Notes: generated by a model not told the origin, from the letters alone. Shown: positions 24,604 to 35,362, counted from the first letter of the stretch. The stretch is DNA of 64,000 bases from Candidatus Nomurabacteria bacterium (GCA_020631895.1 JACKGR010000002.1:92639-156638); one strand, 5' to 3'. A program made the numbers and translations.

Positions 24604-26508
24604 ATGGCAGTAGCAGCCCCGAAGAAACCGCAGAATAATCGTAAAAATACCCTAAAAACAATCGGGTTTGTAGTATCTCTATTTTTAATTGGTGCGCTAT
24701 TTTTTGGATCATCAAGTCTTAAGCAGTCAGAATACAAAAAAGATGTATTAACCTACTCTGAGTTTGTTCAAAAAATGAATGATGGCAAGATTAAGGCTAC
24801 CGAGCAAACTGGCGATACATTAAAAGTTCAATTAAAGGATGATATTACCAAATCTGTTGATGGGAAAGATGTAACTGGAAGTAAATTTGAGGTTAGTTAT
24901 CCAAGCGGTATTGAACTTACAAATGATCAGAAGATAGATCCTGTAAAAGCCAATTTAACGGTTAAGCCACCGTCTGGAAGTGGTGATGTAGTCTGGGGAT
25001 TAGCCCAACTACTGGTTCCGGCGATATTAATTTTAGGATTCTTCTTCTTTATGATGCGTCAGGCTCAGGGTCAAAACAATCAGGCGATGAGTTTTGGAAA
25101 GAGTAAGGCTAGGATTGCTGGCAACGAAAAATCAAAAGTGGTTTTTGGTGATGTAGCTGGGAATGAAGAAGCTAAGCAGGATCTTCAAGAGGTAGTTGAG
25201 TTTCTTAAGTTCCCTAAAAAGTTTGAGAGCGTCGGCGCAAAGATTCCAAGAGGAGTGCTTCTAGTCGGCTCTCCTGGTACTGGTAAAACTATGATGGCAA
25301 AAGCTGTTGCCGGTGAGGCCGGTGTGCCGTTCTTTAGTATATCGGGATCTGAGTTTGTCGAAATGTTTGTCGGTGTCGGTGCTTCTCGTGTACGTGACTT
25401 ATTTGCCAAGGCTAAAAAGAATTCGCCATGTATCATCTTCATCGATGAGATTGATGCTGTTGGACGAAGACGCGGATCAGGAATGGGTGGTGGACACGAC
25501 GAGCGAGAGCAAACTCTAAACCAAATCCTTGTTGAGATGGATGGATTTGAAACTGGTGTAAATGTAATTGTTCTGGCCGCCACAAACCGAGCCGATGTGC
25601 TTGATCCGGCCTTACTTAGACCTGGACGATTTGACCGGCGAGTAAATATTCCTTTGCCAGAGCGCAAGGACCGCGAGTCTATCTTGAAGGTTCACTTTAA
25701 GAATAAGCCGGCTGACGAGTCAGTTAATCTTAAAGCGCTATCTAAAAAGACTACTGGAATGGCCGGAGCGGACCTAGCCAACCTCGCAAATGAGGCTGCA
25801 ATTATTGCTGCCAGGAACAACCGCAAGACGATAAATAATAGTGATATTACAGAGGCGTTTGAGCGAATAGCAATTGGACCCGAACGTAAGAATAAAGTCA
25901 TGACCGAGAAGGATCGGGAGATGACAGCATACCACGAGGGTGGACACGCATTGGCCGGTCACGTTCTGCCAAATTCTGGCGGACTTCATAAAGTTACTAT
26001 CATTCCACGGGGTGGTACCGGTGGCGTTACCTGGTTCCTGGACGAAGAGGACAAGAGCTACCACTCGATAAATGAGTTTAAGGATGTACTGGTAAGAATT
26101 GTTGGTGGTCGTGTTGCAGAAAAAGTCATTTATGGTGATGACTGGGTTACTACTGGTGCCGGAAACGATCTCCAAAAAGCCGCACAACTTGCACGCGAGA
26201 TGGTAATTGAGCAGGGAATGGGTAAAAAACTTCGTGACCAAGTATTCCACGAGGATGAGGGTGGAATGATGTTGGATCGAATGGTCCATAGCAAGCCGTA
26301 CTCGGAGAAGACTGCTGAACTGATTGATAAAGAGGTGGAAGATCTCATTACAGAGGCAACCTCAAGATGTGAAGCAATTATTAAAGCAAATCGAAAAGCT
26401 TTAGATAACATTAAAGATCAACTATTAGAGCACGAGACTTTGGACGAGAAAGAAGCCAGGGCTGCACTTAAAGGTGCGGTAGCGCCTAAGAGTGTAGTCT
26501 TAAACTAA
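24604..26508 (+). CDS. ftsH: ATP-dependent zinc metalloprotease FtsH
   Basis: Two membrane helices (residues ~20-38 and ~132-150) flank an extracytoplasmic domain. AAA domain with Walker A GSPGTGKT near residue 222 and Walker B IIFIDEID near 277, second-region-of-homology arginines, and zinc motif HEGGH near 444. 634 aa, normal length. It degrades membrane and unstable proteins. It carries a clear AAAGGAGAC ribosome site, unlike most genes here. Confidence 0.95.
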   Translation: MAVAAPKKPQNNRKNTLKTIGFVVSLFLIGALFFGSSSLKQSEYKKDVLTYSEFVQKMNDGKIKATEQTGDTLKVQLKDDITKSVDGKDVTGSKFEVSYPSGIELTNDQKIDPVKANLTVKPPSGSGDVVWGLAQLLVPAILILGFFFFMMRQAQGQNNQAMSFGKSKARIAGNEKSKVVFGDVAGNEEAKQDLQEVVEFLKFPKKFESVGAKIPRGVLLVGSPGTGKTMMAKAVAGEAGVPFFSISGSEFVEMFVGVGASRVRDLFAKAKKNSPCIIFIDEIDAVGRRRGSGMGGGHDEREQTLNQILVEMDGFETGVNVIVLAATNRADVLDPALLRPGRFDRRVNIPLPERKDRESILKVHFKNKPADESVNLKALSKKTTGMAGADLANLANEAAIIAARNNRKTINNSDITEAFERIAIGPERKNKVMTEKDREMTAYHEGGHALAGHVLPNSGGLHKVTIIPRGGTGGVTWFLDEEDKSYHSINEFKDVLVRIVGGRVAEKVIYGDDWVTTGAGNDLQKAAQLAREMVIEQGMGKKLRDQVFHEDEGGMMLDRMVHSKPYSEKTAELIDKEVEDLITEATSRCEAIIKANRKALDNIKDQLLEHETLDEKEARAALKGAVAPKSVVLN

Positions 26509-26580
26509 AAGATAAACCACATTCTAGCTAATTTACTAGAACATAGCGATGAAAGTCCTATATACTAATAACATCAAACT

Positions 26581-28194
26581 ATGGTAAAGAATTTTTTAGT
26601 ACGCGCCAATCAAAAAGCCAGTTTTGGAGTTGCCGCCTCGCTACTTGCGGCGTCTAGCTTTGTTGCGCTCTTGCTTGGTCTGCTTCGTGAACTATTCTTA
26701 GCCGGTGGATTTGGCGCAACCAGTCCGGAGGTTGCCGCTTACAAAGTTGCCTTTACTGTACCCGACTTCATGTTTTTTATTCTTACATCAGGCGCACTGG
26801 CTGTTACATTTATACCTGTTTTTAATGAGAGGTATGTAAAAGGTAATAAAAAGTCTGCCTGGGAGCTCAGCTCTAGCATGATTAACTCCTTTGCTGTCAT
26901 AACTTTTATTACCAGTATTTTAATCATAATTTTTGCAGATCCACTTGTTAAGTATGTAGTGGCGCCTGGACTTTACAAACAAGATCCTCAGGCGGCGTTC
27001 TTGGCTGTCTCGATGATGCGAATCGTGGCGATTAACCCCTTATTATTCTCAATCAGTACAGTCTTCACATCTATTCAGCAGGCTGTTGGAAGATTCTTTT
27101 TTGTGTCACTGGCCCCGATTTTTTATAACTTCAGCATCATTCTTGGCATAGTAGTATTTGCTCCTAAGAGCGGATTTAACATGGGGATCATGGGAGTTGC
27201 TGTTGGTGTAGTAATTGGATCAATTCTGCAACTACTGGTTAGCTTTGTAGGGCTTGCCGGGCTGAAGGTTGATTACAAACCAAGGATATTCTGGAAGAAC
27301 AAGGGATTCAGACAAGTTACCAGAATTTTGCCTGCCCGTTCACTTGATCAAGGAATGGATTATTTTCAGAACATCGTTGATATAAACTTGGCCTCAAGAC
27401 TTAGCGTAGGGGCGATTGGTGCGTATAGTTATGCCTACATCTTGGCAAACGTTCCAGTAACTTTGGTTGGAGTTGCGTTGTCTACAGCAGCTTATCCAAA
27501 AATGACCGAGAGACTTGCCATGGGCAGAGCAGATCTTTTTAAAAAAGATGTTCAGAAGTTGCTTCGCTTAGTCATTTGGTTTGCTTTACCGGCGGTTCTA
27601 GCAACTTTCTTACTTAGAGGTTACCTGGTTAGAATTATTGTTAGAGATGGAAATGCTCAAATTGCGGCACTAGTTGGAGTCTTTGCGTGGGTCATTTTAT
27701 TTAGATCTTTGTATCACGTGCTATCAAGAAGTTTCTATGCTCAAAAAGATACCAAAACGCCTCTGTACGTTTCAGTCGGGACAGTTGGCACAACTATTGG
27801 CCTTGCTATTTGGTGGTCTCAGCCTCAGAACTTTGGATTGATCGGTCTACCGCTCTCTCAACTAGTGGCCTCAATTTTTGAGACTATTATTCTCACAACT
27901 ATATTGCAGAGACGTTTCCCGCATATAATTGACCGGCCATTCCTTGGTGCTGTCTGGCGAATGGTATCGGCTTTTGGGATAACCTTTTGGGCTACATGGC
28001 TACTTAGGCGGGAGTTTTTGGAGCTTGGTGCGCAGGATAGAGGCTTCTTCACTTTGATGTCAAAAGTTGGACTACTAGGTCTTATTACCGTGCTGCTTTA
28101 TATCGGACTTTCTTGGCTATTTAGGCTAGAAGAAGTTGATCCTTTTATCGCCAAGGCTCGATCAATTTTATTTAAACCGGTCCGACTGCAGTAG
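26581..28194 (+). CDS. murJ: Lipid II flippase MurJ (MviN)
   Basis: 537 aa with ~13-14 membrane helices and the MviN pattern: GLLRELFLAGGFGAT near the start, FTVPDFMFFILTSGALAVTFIPVF and the pore-region RSFYAQKDTKTPL. It moves lipid-linked peptidoglycan precursor across the membrane. It follows ftsH by 72 bp with a separate TATACT box upstream. Confidence 0.9.
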   Translation: MVKNFLVRANQKASFGVAASLLAASSFVALLLGLLRELFLAGGFGATSPEVAAYKVAFTVPDFMFFILTSGALAVTFIPVFNERYVKGNKKSAWELSSSMINSFAVITFITSILIIIFADPLVKYVVAPGLYKQDPQAAFLAVSMMRIVAINPLLFSISTVFTSIQQAVGRFFFVSLAPIFYNFSIILGIVVFAPKSGFNMGIMGVAVGVVIGSILQLLVSFVGLAGLKVDYKPRIFWKNKGFRQVTRILPARSLDQGMDYFQNIVDINLASRLSVGAIGAYSYAYILANVPVTLVGVALSTAAYPKMTERLAMGRADLFKKDVQKLLRLVIWFALPAVLATFLLRGYLVRIIVRDGNAQIAALVGVFAWVILFRSLYHVLSRSFYAQKDTKTPLYVSVGTVGTTIGLAIWWSQPQNFGLIGLPLSQLVASIFETIILTTILQRRFPHIIDRPFLGAVWRMVSAFGITFWATWLLRREFLELGAQDRGFFTLMSKVGLLGLITVLLYIGLSWLFRLEEVDPFIAKARSILFKPVRLQ

Positions 28195-28228
28195 AGTTAA
28201 ATATCTAACTCTGTTATAATAAGCCATT

Positions 28229-28624
28229 ATGAATAAGACAACAGAATTTTCGTTTGTGTTAAAGCCATCTAAAATTGGTGGTGTAGGTGTATTTGCAATA
28301 CATGACATAGACGCGAATGTTTTACTAACTTTAGTTGCAGATGACTATAAATCTAGAGCTCTGCACCAGAATGATATTCCTGATGACTTAATTATGTACT
28401 GCGTTGCGAAAGAAGATGACATGTGGTCATGTCCTTCAAGCTTCAACAGAATGGAAATAGCCTGGCATCTTAATCACTCAGATGACCCAAATGCAAAACG
28501 TACCGGAAAGGGAGAATTCTACTCTGCAAAGAAAATAAACAAGGGCGATGAAATCACTATTGACTACAATAGCCTAGGTGAACCGGAAGATAAAAAAGAA
28601 GATTTCTACAAGAAGACTTTATGA
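28229..28624 (+). CDS. SET-domain protein, probable lysine methyltransferase
   Basis: 131 aa consisting of little more than a SET fold: KPSKIGGVGVFAIHDI at the start, WHLNHSDDPNAKRT (the N-H-S pseudoknot motif) and KKINKGDEITIDYNSLG at the end. The SAM-dependent methyl transfer target is unknown. TATAAT lies 8 nt upstream of the ATG. The gene overlaps lepA by 4 bp (ATGA), so both proteins come from one mRNA. Confidence 0.75.
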   Translation: MNKTTEFSFVLKPSKIGGVGVFAIHDIDANVLLTLVADDYKSRALHQNDIPDDLIMYCVAKEDDMWSCPSSFNRMEIAWHLNHSDDPNAKRTGKGEFYSAKKINKGDEITIDYNSLGEPEDKKEDFYKKTL

Positions 28625-30402
28625 TTCAAGAAAAAATAAGAAATTTTTGTATTATTGCTCATATTGATCACGGCAAGTCTACTCTTGCCGATAGATTATT
28701 AGAGTTGACCGGAACTGTCTTAAAGCGTGATATGAAGTCTCAGCTTCTAGATAAGATGGATTTGGAGCGCGAGAAAGGCATCACTATTAAGCTTGCTCCA
28801 GTTAGAATGAACTACAAAGATCATCAATTAAATCTTATTGATACACCGGGACATGTCGATTTTAGTTATGAGGTTTCTCGAAGTTTAGAGGCATGCGAGG
28901 GGGCAATACTTGTAGTCGATGCATCGCAGGGGATACAGGCTCAAACACTTGCTAATGTATATCTTGCTTTAGCGGCAGATTTAAAAATAATCCCGGTTTT
29001 AAATAAAATTGATTTACCGGCTGCGGATGTGCCTAGAGTTACGGCAGAAGTCGTCAGTTTACTCGGTTGCGATGAGGGTGAGATCTTACATATTTCCGCC
29101 AAGACTGGCGAGGGAGTGCAAACAGTTTTGGATTCTGTTATCAAAAACATCAGTCCTCCACATGGTGGATCGTCTGATCAGACTCGGGCTCTAATTTTCG
29201 ACAGTTATTATGATGATTATCGTGGTGTTATTTTGTACGTTAGAGTTGTTGATGGCGCAATTGCCAAAGGACAAGATATAAAAATGATCGGTACTAAAAG
29301 TAGTGGCCTAGCTCTGGAGGTTGGGCACTTAAGTCCGCAAATGAATCAGGACCAGCAATTGGTGGCCGGCGAGATCGGCTACATAGTCACTAATCTAAAG
29401 TCTACAAGAGAGGCTAAGGTTGGAGACACTGTGACTTTGGTCAGTAGCCCTGCAACTGAGCAGTTGCCTGGCTATAAAGAGGTTAAGCCATTTGTCTACG
29501 CCGGAGTGTTTCCGGAGAGTAATGAGTACTACGCAGAGCTAAAAGATGCGATTGAAAAACTCGCACTCAGTGATTCTGCATTACAATTTGAACCAGAGAA
29601 TTCACCCGTCTTAGGATTTGGTGTTAGAGTCGGTTTTTTAGGATTACTGCATATGGACATAGTTCGCGAGCGACTAGAGCGAGAGTACAACCTAAGTTTA
29701 ATTGTTACTAACCCGAGTACTGATTACCACGTAAAGCTATTAAACGGACAAACCGTTGATATAAAATCTGCTAGTGATCTACCAGACCCGGCCAAGATCG
29801 AGAGTATTGCTGAGCCTTGGATCAAAGGTGAGATTGTGGTTCCAAAAGAGTATGTTGGTGGAGTTATTCAATTGATCTCCTCAAAAAGAGGTATTCAGAC
29901 TGGCCTGAGCTACGTTGATGCACAACTAGCGTTAGTGGCTTTTGATGCCCCGCTTGCAAATCTCCTTACTGATTTTTATGACCAACTTAAGAGTGTGACA
30001 AGCGGATATGGCTCATTTAACTATGAGTTATCAGATTATCGGATTGAGGATTTGGTCAGAGTAGATTTTTACGTGGCTTCAGAGATTGTCGGAGCTTTGT
30101 CGGTTATGGCACATAAATCTGAGGCCGAAGCCTTAGGCAGAGAGACAGTCTCAAAATTAAAAGAGGTCATTCCAAGGCAAAACTTTAAGGTCGCCCTCCA
30201 GGCTGCTATTGGTGGTAGGTTTATCGCACGCGAGGATATCTCTGCATTCAGAAAAGACGTTACTAGTGGCTTATATGGTGGTGATGTAAGCCGGAAGAAG
30301 AAGGTTCTTGCTAAGCAAAAAAAGGGTAAAGAGAGATTAAAGCGATTCGGTAAGGTTGATATCCCGGCAGAAGCCTTCACGGTAATGCTTAAGCGAGACT
30401 AG
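28621..30402 (+). CDS. lepA: Elongation factor 4 (LepA)
   Basis: Translational GTPase: G1 AHIDHGKSTLADR, switch II DTPGHVDF, G4 NKIDLPAA, EF-G-like domains and the LepA-specific C-terminal domain (RQNFKVALQAAIGGRFIARE). 593 aa, normal. It back-translocates or remodels stalled ribosomes. Coupled through a 4-bp overlap to the SET protein. Confidence 0.95.
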   Translation: MIQEKIRNFCIIAHIDHGKSTLADRLLELTGTVLKRDMKSQLLDKMDLEREKGITIKLAPVRMNYKDHQLNLIDTPGHVDFSYEVSRSLEACEGAILVVDASQGIQAQTLANVYLALAADLKIIPVLNKIDLPAADVPRVTAEVVSLLGCDEGEILHISAKTGEGVQTVLDSVIKNISPPHGGSSDQTRALIFDSYYDDYRGVILYVRVVDGAIAKGQDIKMIGTKSSGLALEVGHLSPQMNQDQQLVAGEIGYIVTNLKSTREAKVGDTVTLVSSPATEQLPGYKEVKPFVYAGVFPESNEYYAELKDAIEKLALSDSALQFEPENSPVLGFGVRVGFLGLLHMDIVRERLEREYNLSLIVTNPSTDYHVKLLNGQTVDIKSASDLPDPAKIESIAEPWIKGEIVVPKEYVGGVIQLISSKRGIQTGLSYVDAQLALVAFDAPLANLLTDFYDQLKSVTSGYGSFNYELSDYRIEDLVRVDFYVASEIVGALSVMAHKSEAEALGRETVSKLKEVIPRQNFKVALQAAIGGRFIAREDISAFRKDVTSGLYGGDVSRKKKVLAKQKKGKERLKRFGKVDIPAEAFTVMLKRD

Positions 30403-30849
30403 TTAAGATTTCTGGAGCAGTTTGAGGTCTTCAATTATCTTCTCACCATGCCCGAGCGGCGTCACTCGACCGTAGGTTTTAACAATCTCACCATGCGGAT
30501 TAATGATAAATGATTTCCTTTGGATACCTACTTTACCAAACATTTTTGGTCCCCATGCCCCAAATGCTTCTATAGTTTTGCCTGATTCATCTGATAAAAG
30601 TGTGAAGTTAAGTTTATGCTTGGCTTTGAACTTTCTGTGACTATCTTCATCATCCTTGCTAATACCGACTACGTTGGCTCCTAAGGCGATTAACTCGTCG
30701 TTGGCATCGCGTAAGCTACAAGCCTCAACAGTACATCCCGGAGTGTCGTCTTTAGGATAAAAATAGACAACTAACCACTTACCCTTGTAATCTTCTAGAG
30801 ATTTACTGTTGCCGTCTTGATCAGGGAGTTTAAAGTTGGGTGCCTTCAT
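30403..30849 (-). CDS. bcp: Peroxiredoxin, Bcp/PrxQ type
   Basis: 148 aa thioredoxin fold with VVYFYPKDDTPGCTVEACSLRD: peroxidatic Cys in PGCT and a resolving Cys five residues later, as in atypical 2-Cys Bcp. It reduces hydroperoxides with thioredoxin. It directly abuts the lepA stop on the opposite strand. Confidence 0.9.
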   Translation of the reverse strand: MKAPNFKLPDQDGNSKSLEDYKGKWLVVYFYPKDDTPGCTVEACSLRDANDELIALGANVVGISKDDEDSHRKFKAKHKLNFTLLSDESGKTIEAFGAWGPKMFGKVGIQRKSFIINPHGEIVKTYGRVTPLGHGEKIIEDLKLLQKS

Positions 30850-30896
30850 ATCTGTATATTATAACAATAATAAGTAAAATATGATGCGGCTTTAGT

Positions 30897-30923
30897 TTGG
30901 CGCTCTTGACATGAGAGTGCTAA
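30897..30923 (+). promoter_or_regulatory. CIRCE operator upstream of hrcA
   Basis: TTGGCGCTC-N9-GAGTGCTAA, with two mismatches in the left arm. The N9 spacer contains TTGACA (30906-30911), so HrcA binding would cover the -35 box. TATAAT lies at 30931-30936. Confidence 0.9.
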
Positions 30924-30945
30924 AAAGTGGTATAATCATCTTATT

Positions 30946-31650
30946 ATGACTGAACGTCAAGCTAAATTGTTATCTACAATTATTGAACAATACGCAGAAG
31001 TTGCAGCTCCGGTTGGAAGCGTTCTTCTTGCAAAACTTTTTAACGTATCAAGCGCAACTATCAGAAACGAGATGTCTGAGCTTGAGAGAATGGGCTACAT
31101 ATCTCAGCCTCACACTTCAGCGGGTAGGATACCAACTGATAAAGGCTACAGATTTTATGTTAATCACATTACAGAGGCAGCGCCAAACTCAGTTCATGAT
31201 GAATCAAGAAATACTCGAGCAATCGCAACTAGAGTCGAGAACTCCGGAGAGCCAGCCCAGGCAATAAAAAGCGCTGTTGATAGTCTTGTCCAACTGACTC
31301 ACAATCTAGGACTTGCTACAATTGGTAATCAATTATATATCGCAGGCTATTCTAACTTATTTGGGCAACCGGAGTTTTTAGATCCACTGCACTCTAGAGA
31401 GGTAGCTAATTTGCTAGATAATCTAGAGCCGTGGCTTCGGGAGGCATCTCCTAACGAGGCACTTAATGTTTACATTGGTAGAGAGAACCCCATAGGTAGA
31501 AGCGCCGGTGTTAGCTTAATAATAAGCAGATACAGAAGTCCATATTCCGACCACAGTTACATCGGTATCTTAGGTCCAACAAGACAAAGCTATCGTAGTG
31601 TAATGGGTCTGGTGGAGCAAACCGGAAGAACGTTGGAGGCAGTACTGTGA
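30946..31650 (+). CDS. hrcA: Heat-inducible repressor HrcA (short form)
   Basis: Winged-helix N-terminus TERQAKLLSTIIEQYAEVAAPVGS with the HrcA signature SSATIRNEMSELERMGYISQPHTSAGRIPTDKGYR, then a reduced GAF-like domain. 234 aa against ~340 in most bacteria. It binds CIRCE and represses this operon and dnaK. The last codons overlap grpE (GTGA). Confidence 0.9.
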   Translation: MTERQAKLLSTIIEQYAEVAAPVGSVLLAKLFNVSSATIRNEMSELERMGYISQPHTSAGRIPTDKGYRFYVNHITEAAPNSVHDESRNTRAIATRVENSGEPAQAIKSAVDSLVQLTHNLGLATIGNQLYIAGYSNLFGQPEFLDPLHSREVANLLDNLEPWLREASPNEALNVYIGRENPIGRSAGVSLIISRYRSPYSDHSYIGILGPTRQSYRSVMGLVEQTGRTLEAVL

Positions 31651-32135
31651 AGAAAAATCAGAATCCCAAGTCACAAAAAATAAGTAACAACCAACTAGAT
31701 GTTCCTTCAAATGACCAAGTAGCTGAGCTCACAGCAGATCTTCAGCGTCTACAAGCAGAATTTATTAATTATAAAAGTCGGGTTGAATCCGAAAAAGCGA
31801 TGTTGTCGCAATTTGCCAAAGTTAATGTGGTCAAAGAATTACTTCCAGTAATTGACGATCTTGAACGCGCTTTAGCACATTTACCAGAGGATCTAACAGA
31901 TAACAAGTGGGCTCAGGGCGCGCAGAAAGTTTACACTCGACTACAGTCTCAGCTCCAAAAAATGGGTGTGTCAGTAATCTTAGCGATTGACCAGCCATTT
32001 AACCCTGAACTTCATGAGGCTGTTTCCGCAGAGGGTGACGGAGACCATCAGGTAGTATCAGAGATATTACAAAACGGTTATATGCTTGGGGACACCGTTA
32101 TTCGCCATGCAGTTGTAAAAGTCACGAATAAGTAG
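31647..32135 (+). CDS. grpE: Nucleotide exchange factor GrpE
   Basis: 162 aa. N-terminal coiled coil (ELTADLQRLQAEFINYKSRVESEK), then the beta-domain signature FNPELHEAVSAE and VVSEILQNGYMLGDTVIRHAVVKV. It accelerates ADP release from DnaK. GTG start overlapping the hrcA stop. Confidence 0.9.
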   Translation: MKKNQNPKSQKISNNQLDVPSNDQVAELTADLQRLQAEFINYKSRVESEKAMLSQFAKVNVVKELLPVIDDLERALAHLPEDLTDNKWAQGAQKVYTRLQSQLQKMGVSVILAIDQPFNPELHEAVSAEGDGDHQVVSEILQNGYMLGDTVIRHAVVKVTNK

Positions 32136-32204
32136 TGTCATATATCACAGTTTATATTGTCACACATGTTAAGATTTAAGTTACAAAAAACTTAGGAGAA
32201 ATTT

Positions 32205-32378
32205 ATGGCAGGATCACCAGCACACTTATTTGAAACAGTAGATCACTTAGCAGGAGACCCAATTGCACGGGCCTTATTTGAGAGACGTGTATACGGTAAA
32301 GTTGTCGCACAATCAGTTGATACAGAAACAGCAGAAGCAGATGGTCCTAAGCAACCAGATTACGAGTATACTGACTAG
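32205..32378 (+). CDS. Small acidic protein between grpE and dnaK
   Basis: 57 aa, MAGSPAHLFETVDHLAGDP to DYEYTD, with TAGGAGAAATTT before the ATG and an acidic tail. It lies between grpE and the second CIRCE. It is a conventional-looking small ORF with a good ribosome site. Function unknown. Confidence 0.5.
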   Translation: MAGSPAHLFETVDHLAGDPIARALFERRVYGKVVAQSVDTETAEADGPKQPDYEYTD

Positions 32379-32403
32379 TAATTAAATTAAACACGATAAC
32401 TAA

Positions 32404-32430
32404 TTAGCACTCTTGACATGAGAGTGCTAA
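32404..32430 (+). promoter_or_regulatory. CIRCE operator upstream of dnaK
   Basis: Perfect TTAGCACTC-N9-GAGTGCTAA. The spacer again holds TTGACA (32413-32418), and TATGAT at 32437-32442 is the -10 box. dnaK is thus directly HrcA-controlled from its own promoter. Confidence 0.95.
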
Positions 32431-32518
32431 TTTTTGTATGATAGAATGGTATTAGCAAAGTCGATGTACGACTGCTAAGATTATTGATTATAGTTTAGTT
32501 TAAAAGGAGATATATAAA

Positions 32519-34447
32519 ATGGGAAAAATTATCGGAATTGATCTCGGAACAACCAACTCAGCTGTTGCAGTTATGCAAGCCGGTTCGCCTGAGATTATTA
32601 CAAATGTAGAGGGAAATCGAACAACTCCTAGTGTTGTTGCTGTTAAAAAAGATAAAGGCGGCAAAGAGGAGCGCCTAGTTGGTGCAACTGCCAACCGTCA
32701 GCGTGTTACTAACCCAGAGAATACAATTTTTGGAGTAAAGCGTCTTATTGGACGTAAGTTTAGTGATAAAGAGGTTCAAAAAGATCACGACATCATGCCT
32801 TATAAGATTGTAAAAAAGGGTAGTGGCGTTGCAGTTGAGATGTCTGGTAAAGACTACACTCCTGAAGAAGTCTCAGCAATGATTCTTAGTAAAATAAAAG
32901 CAGACGCCGAGGCATTCTTAGGTGAAAAAGTTAACGAGGCTGTAATTACTGTTCCGGCTTATTTTGATGATTCTCAGAGGCAAGCTACTAAAGATGCAGG
33001 TAAAATTGCCGGACTTGAAGTCAAACGAATTATCAACGAGCCAACCGCAGCCGCCCTTGCATACGGTCTTGATAAAAAGAACAAGAATGAGACAGTCGTG
33101 GTATTTGACCTTGGTGGTGGAACTTTTGACGTTTCAGTTCTAGAGCTTGGTGACGGAGTGTTTGAGGTTAAATCAACTAATGGTGATACACATCTTGGTG
33201 GTGAAGATTTTGATAACAAAATTGTTAACCACTTCTTAGATGAGATTAAAAAAGATCACAAAAAAGATCTTCGTGATAATGCCATGGCTATGCAACGACT
33301 TAAAGAGGAGGCTGAGAAAGCTAAAAAAGAGCTTTCAACCTCTCAATCAGCCGAAATTAACCTTCCATTCTTGGATCAAGGTGAAGATGGTCCAATCAAC
33401 TTTGAGTACAACTTAACTCGAGCTAAGCTTGAGGATCTTGTAAAAGAATTTATCGATGGAACTCAAAAACCATGCGAGAAGGCGCTTAAAGATGCCAAGA
33501 TTTCAGCTAAGGATGTAGATGAGGTTATCTTGGTTGGTGGTATGACTAGAATGCCAGCTGTAGTTAAAAAAGTTAAAGACATTTTTGGCAAAGACCCAAT
33601 GCAAGGTGTTAACCCAGATGAGGTCGTAGCTGTTGGTGCTGCTATTCAGGCCGGAGTACTTGCAGGTGATGTTAAAGACGTTCTACTTCTTGACGTCACC
33701 CCACTTTCACTTGGTATCGAGACAATGGGTGCGGTTACAACTAAGTTGATCGAGCGTAACACTACAATCCCTACTTCTAAGAGTGAGGTCTTCTCAACTG
33801 CGGCAGATAATCAGCCACAAGTTGAGATTCACGTACTTCAAGGTGAGCGAGAAATGTCAGCTGACAACAAATCGCTTGGACGATTTGTGCTAGACGGAAT
33901 TCCACCAGCTCCAAGAGGTATTCCGCAAATTGAGGTTACATTTAACCTGGATGCTAACGGTATCTTAAATGTAACTGCTAAAGATAAGGGATCTGGCAAA
34001 GAGCAGTCTATTACTATCCAAAACTCTGGAAACTTGAGTAAAGAGGATGTTGAAAAGGCTCAAAAAGAAGCTGAGGCACATGCAGAGGAAGATAAAAAGA
34101 AGCGTGAGGCTGTTGAATCTAAAAATATGCTCGATAGCGCAATTTATCAGGCCGAGAAGATGCCAGATGAGTATAAAGACAAGATTTCTGATGACGATAA
34201 AAAAGTAATTGAGGATGCCGTTGAAGAAGCTAAAAAGCATCAAGAGTCCGATGATAAAGAAGAACTTGAGGCAGCAGCTAAAGCATTGATGGACGCAATT
34301 CAACCAATTGGTGCAAAAATGTATGAGCAAGCTTCTAAAGAAGAAGATGGCGAGGATAAAAGTTCAGAAGATTCAAAAAGTGAAAAATCAAAAGAAGATG
34401 AAGCCGTAGAAGGCGAAGTCGTCGATGAAGAGAAGGATGAAAAGTAA
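32519..34447 (+). CDS. dnaK: Chaperone DnaK (Hsp70)
   Basis: 642 aa. ATPase motifs [34 protein letters not shown] and [10 protein letters not shown], a substrate-binding domain and an acidic C-terminus ending [10 protein letters not shown]. It folds and protects proteins with DnaJ and GrpE. A strong AAAAGGAGATAT ribosome site follows its CIRCE promoter. Confidence 0.97.
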   Translation: MGKIIGIDLGTTNSAVAVMQAGSPEIITNVEGNRTTPSVVAVKKDKGGKEERLVGATANRQRVTNPENTIFGVKRLIGRKFSDKEVQKDHDIMPYKIVKKGSGVAVEMSGKDYTPEEVSAMILSKIKADAEAFLGEKVNEAVITVPAYFDDSQRQATKDAGKIAGLEVKRIINEPTAAALAYGLDKKNKNETVVVFDLGGGTFDVSVLELGDGVFEVKSTNGDTHLGGEDFDNKIVNHFLDEIKKDHKKDLRDNAMAMQRLKEEAEKAKKELSTSQSAEINLPFLDQGEDGPINFEYNLTRAKLEDLVKEFIDGTQKPCEKALKDAKISAKDVDEVILVGGMTRMPAVVKKVKDIFGKDPMQGVNPDEVVAVGAAIQAGVLAGDVKDVLLLDVTPLSLGIETMGAVTTKLIERNTTIPTSKSEVFSTAADNQPQVEIHVLQGEREMSADNKSLGRFVLDGIPPAPRGIPQIEVTFNLDANGILNVTAKDKGSGKEQSITIQNSGNLSKEDVEKAQKEAEAHAEEDKKKREAVESKNMLDSAIYQAEKMPDEYKDKISDDDKKVIEDAVEEAKKHQESDDKEELEAAAKALMDAIQPIGAKMYEQASKEEDGEDKSSEDSKSEKSKEDEAVEGEVVDEEKDEK

Positions 34448-34704
34448 TGGCAGAAGGACGACTCGAGTCAACCGGTCCTGATGATTGGGCTGTGGACGGA
34501 ATGGGCAATAAACTTACATTCCCAGACGGTACATTAATCAGCGGATCTGCAATTGAGGAGCGTGTTATACGTTCAGGCATGAGACTAACTAACTCTGAGG
34601 CGGCAGAACATATTATTGCAACTGATGGGCTTGTAGACGGCGTCACATCTCGCCTCGCTGAGATTCGTTCCCAAACGGCTCCTCATCATCAAGAAACTGT
34701 TTAA
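34447..34704 (+). CDS. Small hypothetical protein coupled to dnaK
   Basis: 85 aa; its ATG overlaps the dnaK stop (TAATG), so it is translated from the dnaK mRNA. Sequence [18 protein letters not shown] to TAPHHQETV, no cysteine, no membrane segment, no motif. Co-expression with DnaK under heat stress is inferred from position. Confidence 0.6.
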   Translation: MAEGRLESTGPDDWAVDGMGNKLTFPDGTLISGSAIEERVIRSGMRLTNSEAAEHIIATDGLVDGVTSRLAEIRSQTAPHHQETV

Positions 34705-34756
34705 TTAAAAAAAGGCTGACGTTCCCGCTTAGGCAGGAATCCAGTATAGTGGAGTA

Positions 34757-35359
34757 ATGAAGAAATTTACAAAACCATCATTTAGACAAGTTTTTCCGTG
34801 GGTGCTAACTATTGGCGGCATAATAGGGTTAGTTTCCGCAGGGATTTTAACAGTTGAGAAACTACATATTGCTGCTAACCCCGACTACATTCCAAGTTGT
34901 AGTATTAGCCCTGTTGTAGCATGTTCACCAGTTATAGCCTCGCCTCAGGCATCTGCCTTTGGTTTTCCAAACCCGTTCTTAGGCTTGGCTGGCTTCGCAA
35001 TGGTTTGGGCCGTCGGTATGATGCTATTTGCTGGAGCTAAAAATCTAAAAAAATGGTTTTGGTGGTGTTTTCAAGCAGGCTCACTTTTTGGCATGTTCTT
35101 TATAGGTTGGCTTATAAACGAAGCACTATATGACATCGGTAAACTATGTATCTACTGCATGATAGTTTGGGCTGTCACTATTCCAATCTTCTGGACAACA
35201 CTTGCATTTAATCTTCAAGAAAAGAACATCAATCTGAATAACAAAATTGGTAAATTTCTAGCCGATAACCCTGGTAAGATGATAGCATTGTCATATTTGG
35301 TAGTAATCTTAATGATATTCTTCCAGTTTAAAGACTATTGGTATTCTCTGATTGGATAA
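34757..35359 (+). CDS. Vitamin K epoxide reductase family protein (VKOR)
   Basis: TATAGT ends 6 nt before the ATG (leaderless). Four to five membrane helices. Loop cysteines in PSCSISPVVACSPV and active-site CxxC in KLCIYCMIVW, the standard VKOR arrangement. It oxidises a DsbA-like partner with quinone and so drives disulfide formation outside the membrane; no fused thioredoxin domain. It lies between dnaK and dnaJ, 3 bp before dnaJ. Confidence 0.85.
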   Translation: MKKFTKPSFRQVFPWVLTIGGIIGLVSAGILTVEKLHIAANPDYIPSCSISPVVACSPVIASPQASAFGFPNPFLGLAGFAMVWAVGMMLFAGAKNLKKWFWWCFQAGSLFGMFFIGWLINEALYDIGKLCIYCMIVWAVTIPIFWTTLAFNLQEKNINLNNKIGKFLADNPGKMIALSYLVVILMIFFQFKDYWYSLIG

Positions 35360-35362
35360 ATA

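Noticed and set aside
25185..26411. Minus-strand frames within ftsH
   Set aside because: Shadow frames caused by codon bias; ftsH is unambiguous on the plus strand.
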